A DNA stretch of 64,000 nucleotides from Chamaea fasciata (taxonomy: Eukaryota; Chordata; Aves; Passeriformes; Sylviidae). The notes beneath the pieces are model-generated. The model ran no database searches and had not been told where the DNA came from. It saw only the letters and a program-made list of their open reading frames with translations. Positions within the stretch are counted from its first letter, which is position 1. The number at the start of each line of letters is the position of its first letter. Shown here one piece after another: positions 63,344 through 64,000 of this stretch. The translations under genes and the position numbers were made by a program. Where the stretch lies: contig JARCOQ010000002.1 in the NCBI GenBank assembly GCA_029207755.1, positions 89,193,087-89,257,086 on the forward strand. Direction: 5' to 3'.

Positions 63344-64000
63344 TAGCAGTGAACAATAAAAGGTTGAATTTTCGTGTAGTTCCTTGCATGAGGTTTCTGG
63401 CTTTTGACAGACACTGTCAGATGTTACCATAATAAAGCATAGGAAAGTTATTTAATTACTGTAATTTAATTTGAAGTTATCAAGGTTTTTTGATATTTGT
63501 TGCCTCTTTCGTTGCTGTATTTAAATGAACTTCAGTGATAGGATAAATTCCTCTTGGGTCATCGCGATTTTAAGTGCATGAACCCTGTATGCAGGAAGGA
63601 ATGGTGAAACTATTTTTGCTCCTGTTATGTGGTGGATTTTGTACCTTGAGTTAGGAAACAGAAGAAGCTGAATTACATCTGTGAACAAATGGAATTAGAG
63701 CTTTTCAGGCTGCTGTGTTCTCTGTGAAGACACAGCAACAACATACCGGAGAGAAGAGAGCTGGTGAAAAAATGCCTTTCAAGGAGACAGGAGAGGTAAA
63801 TGCCAGGAGAGAGGGCAGCTAGCCCTTTTTACTCTGGGGGAATTTTCCAAATGGGTCTAGTTTGCAATGACCATCCAGCAATTTAAACATCAAGCTAAAG
63901 TAAATTGGTTTAGTTTATTATTTACCAAAAGCTGCAGCTCAGGGTCAAACAGAGCTACAGAATTGGTTCAGTGTTTTCAAAACTGTTTATGTTGATATAA

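Larger units (their letters stand above)
9765..64000 (+). other. SH3RF3: SH3RF3 intron 1, 5' portion (more than 54 kb)
   Basis: Everything after the donor at 9764/9765 appears to be first-intron sequence. The next exon should open the first SH3 domain, a block resembling LPYGKALYSYEGKEPGDLKF in the family. No reading frame on either strand of this window carries it. The intron therefore extends past the right edge. It holds CR1 LINE fragments, simple repeats and possible regulatory motifs listed separately. A nested gene or lncRNA cannot be excluded, but no coding nested gene is visible. Confidence 0.85.
60397..64000. other. SH3RF3: Intron 1 stretch to window edge
   Basis: Apart from the two long T/G-rich tracts, nothing is recognised. 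No SH3-coding exon or convincing acceptor is seen before the window ends. Confidence 0.65.

Noticed and set aside
63114..63359. Phe/Leu/Gly-rich frames that look like membrane proteins
   Set aside because: They are translations of the T/G-rich repeat.
1..64000. CRISPR array, operon, prophage or other microbial system
   Set aside because: Composition, CpG island, spliced exon and avian repeats all indicate a vertebrate nuclear chromosome; no regularly spaced direct repeats are present.

Overview
The window looks like a piece of bird chromosome, probably from a passerine. It is vertebrate-type DNA: mostly AT-rich and non-coding, with one sharp CpG island. All the recognisable interspersed repeats are avian: degenerate CR1 LINE fragments with the typical 8-bp tail repeat, and one roughly 1-kb ERVL-like LTR of a kind I recall from songbird genomes. 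There are no bacterial-type operons, no tRNA or rRNA genes and no CRISPR array.

The only gene I can support is the first coding exon of SH3RF3 (POSH2), on the + strand at 9369-9764. It encodes the N-terminal RING finger of a multi-SH3 ubiquitin ligase and scaffold of Rac/JNK signalling, followed by an alanine-rich linker. It ends at a clean splice donor, AAG|GTGGGT. The exon lies inside a CpG island (about 8500-10340) that holds GC boxes, a CTCF-like motif and a small upstream ORF. No SH3-coding exon follows, so intron 1 runs from 9765 to the right edge and is longer than 54 kb.

Layout. 1-2583: non-coding upstream sequence. 2584-3586: minus-strand solo LTR. 3587-8499: non-coding, with one GGAT microsatellite. 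8500-10340: CpG island, promoter and exon 1. 9765-64000: intron 1, with four sense-strand CR1 fragments (21.9, 23.6-24.6, 38.2-38.8 and 60.3 kb), one antisense CR1 tail (39.1 kb), several T/G-rich and homopolymer tracts (17.7, 37.0, 61.2 and 63.1 kb), and scattered motif-like elements. The clearest motif is a perfect palindromic RFX X-box at 58428-58441.

I did not find a new biological system. The points most worth checking are regulatory: the X-box with a nearby second palindrome, the CTCF-like site at the island edge, canonical G-quadruplex motifs on the non-template strand of the intron, the uORF and GC-rich leader before the RING start codon, and the GCC-repeat-coded alanine run. Long open frames within the CpG island on both strands are composition artefacts.
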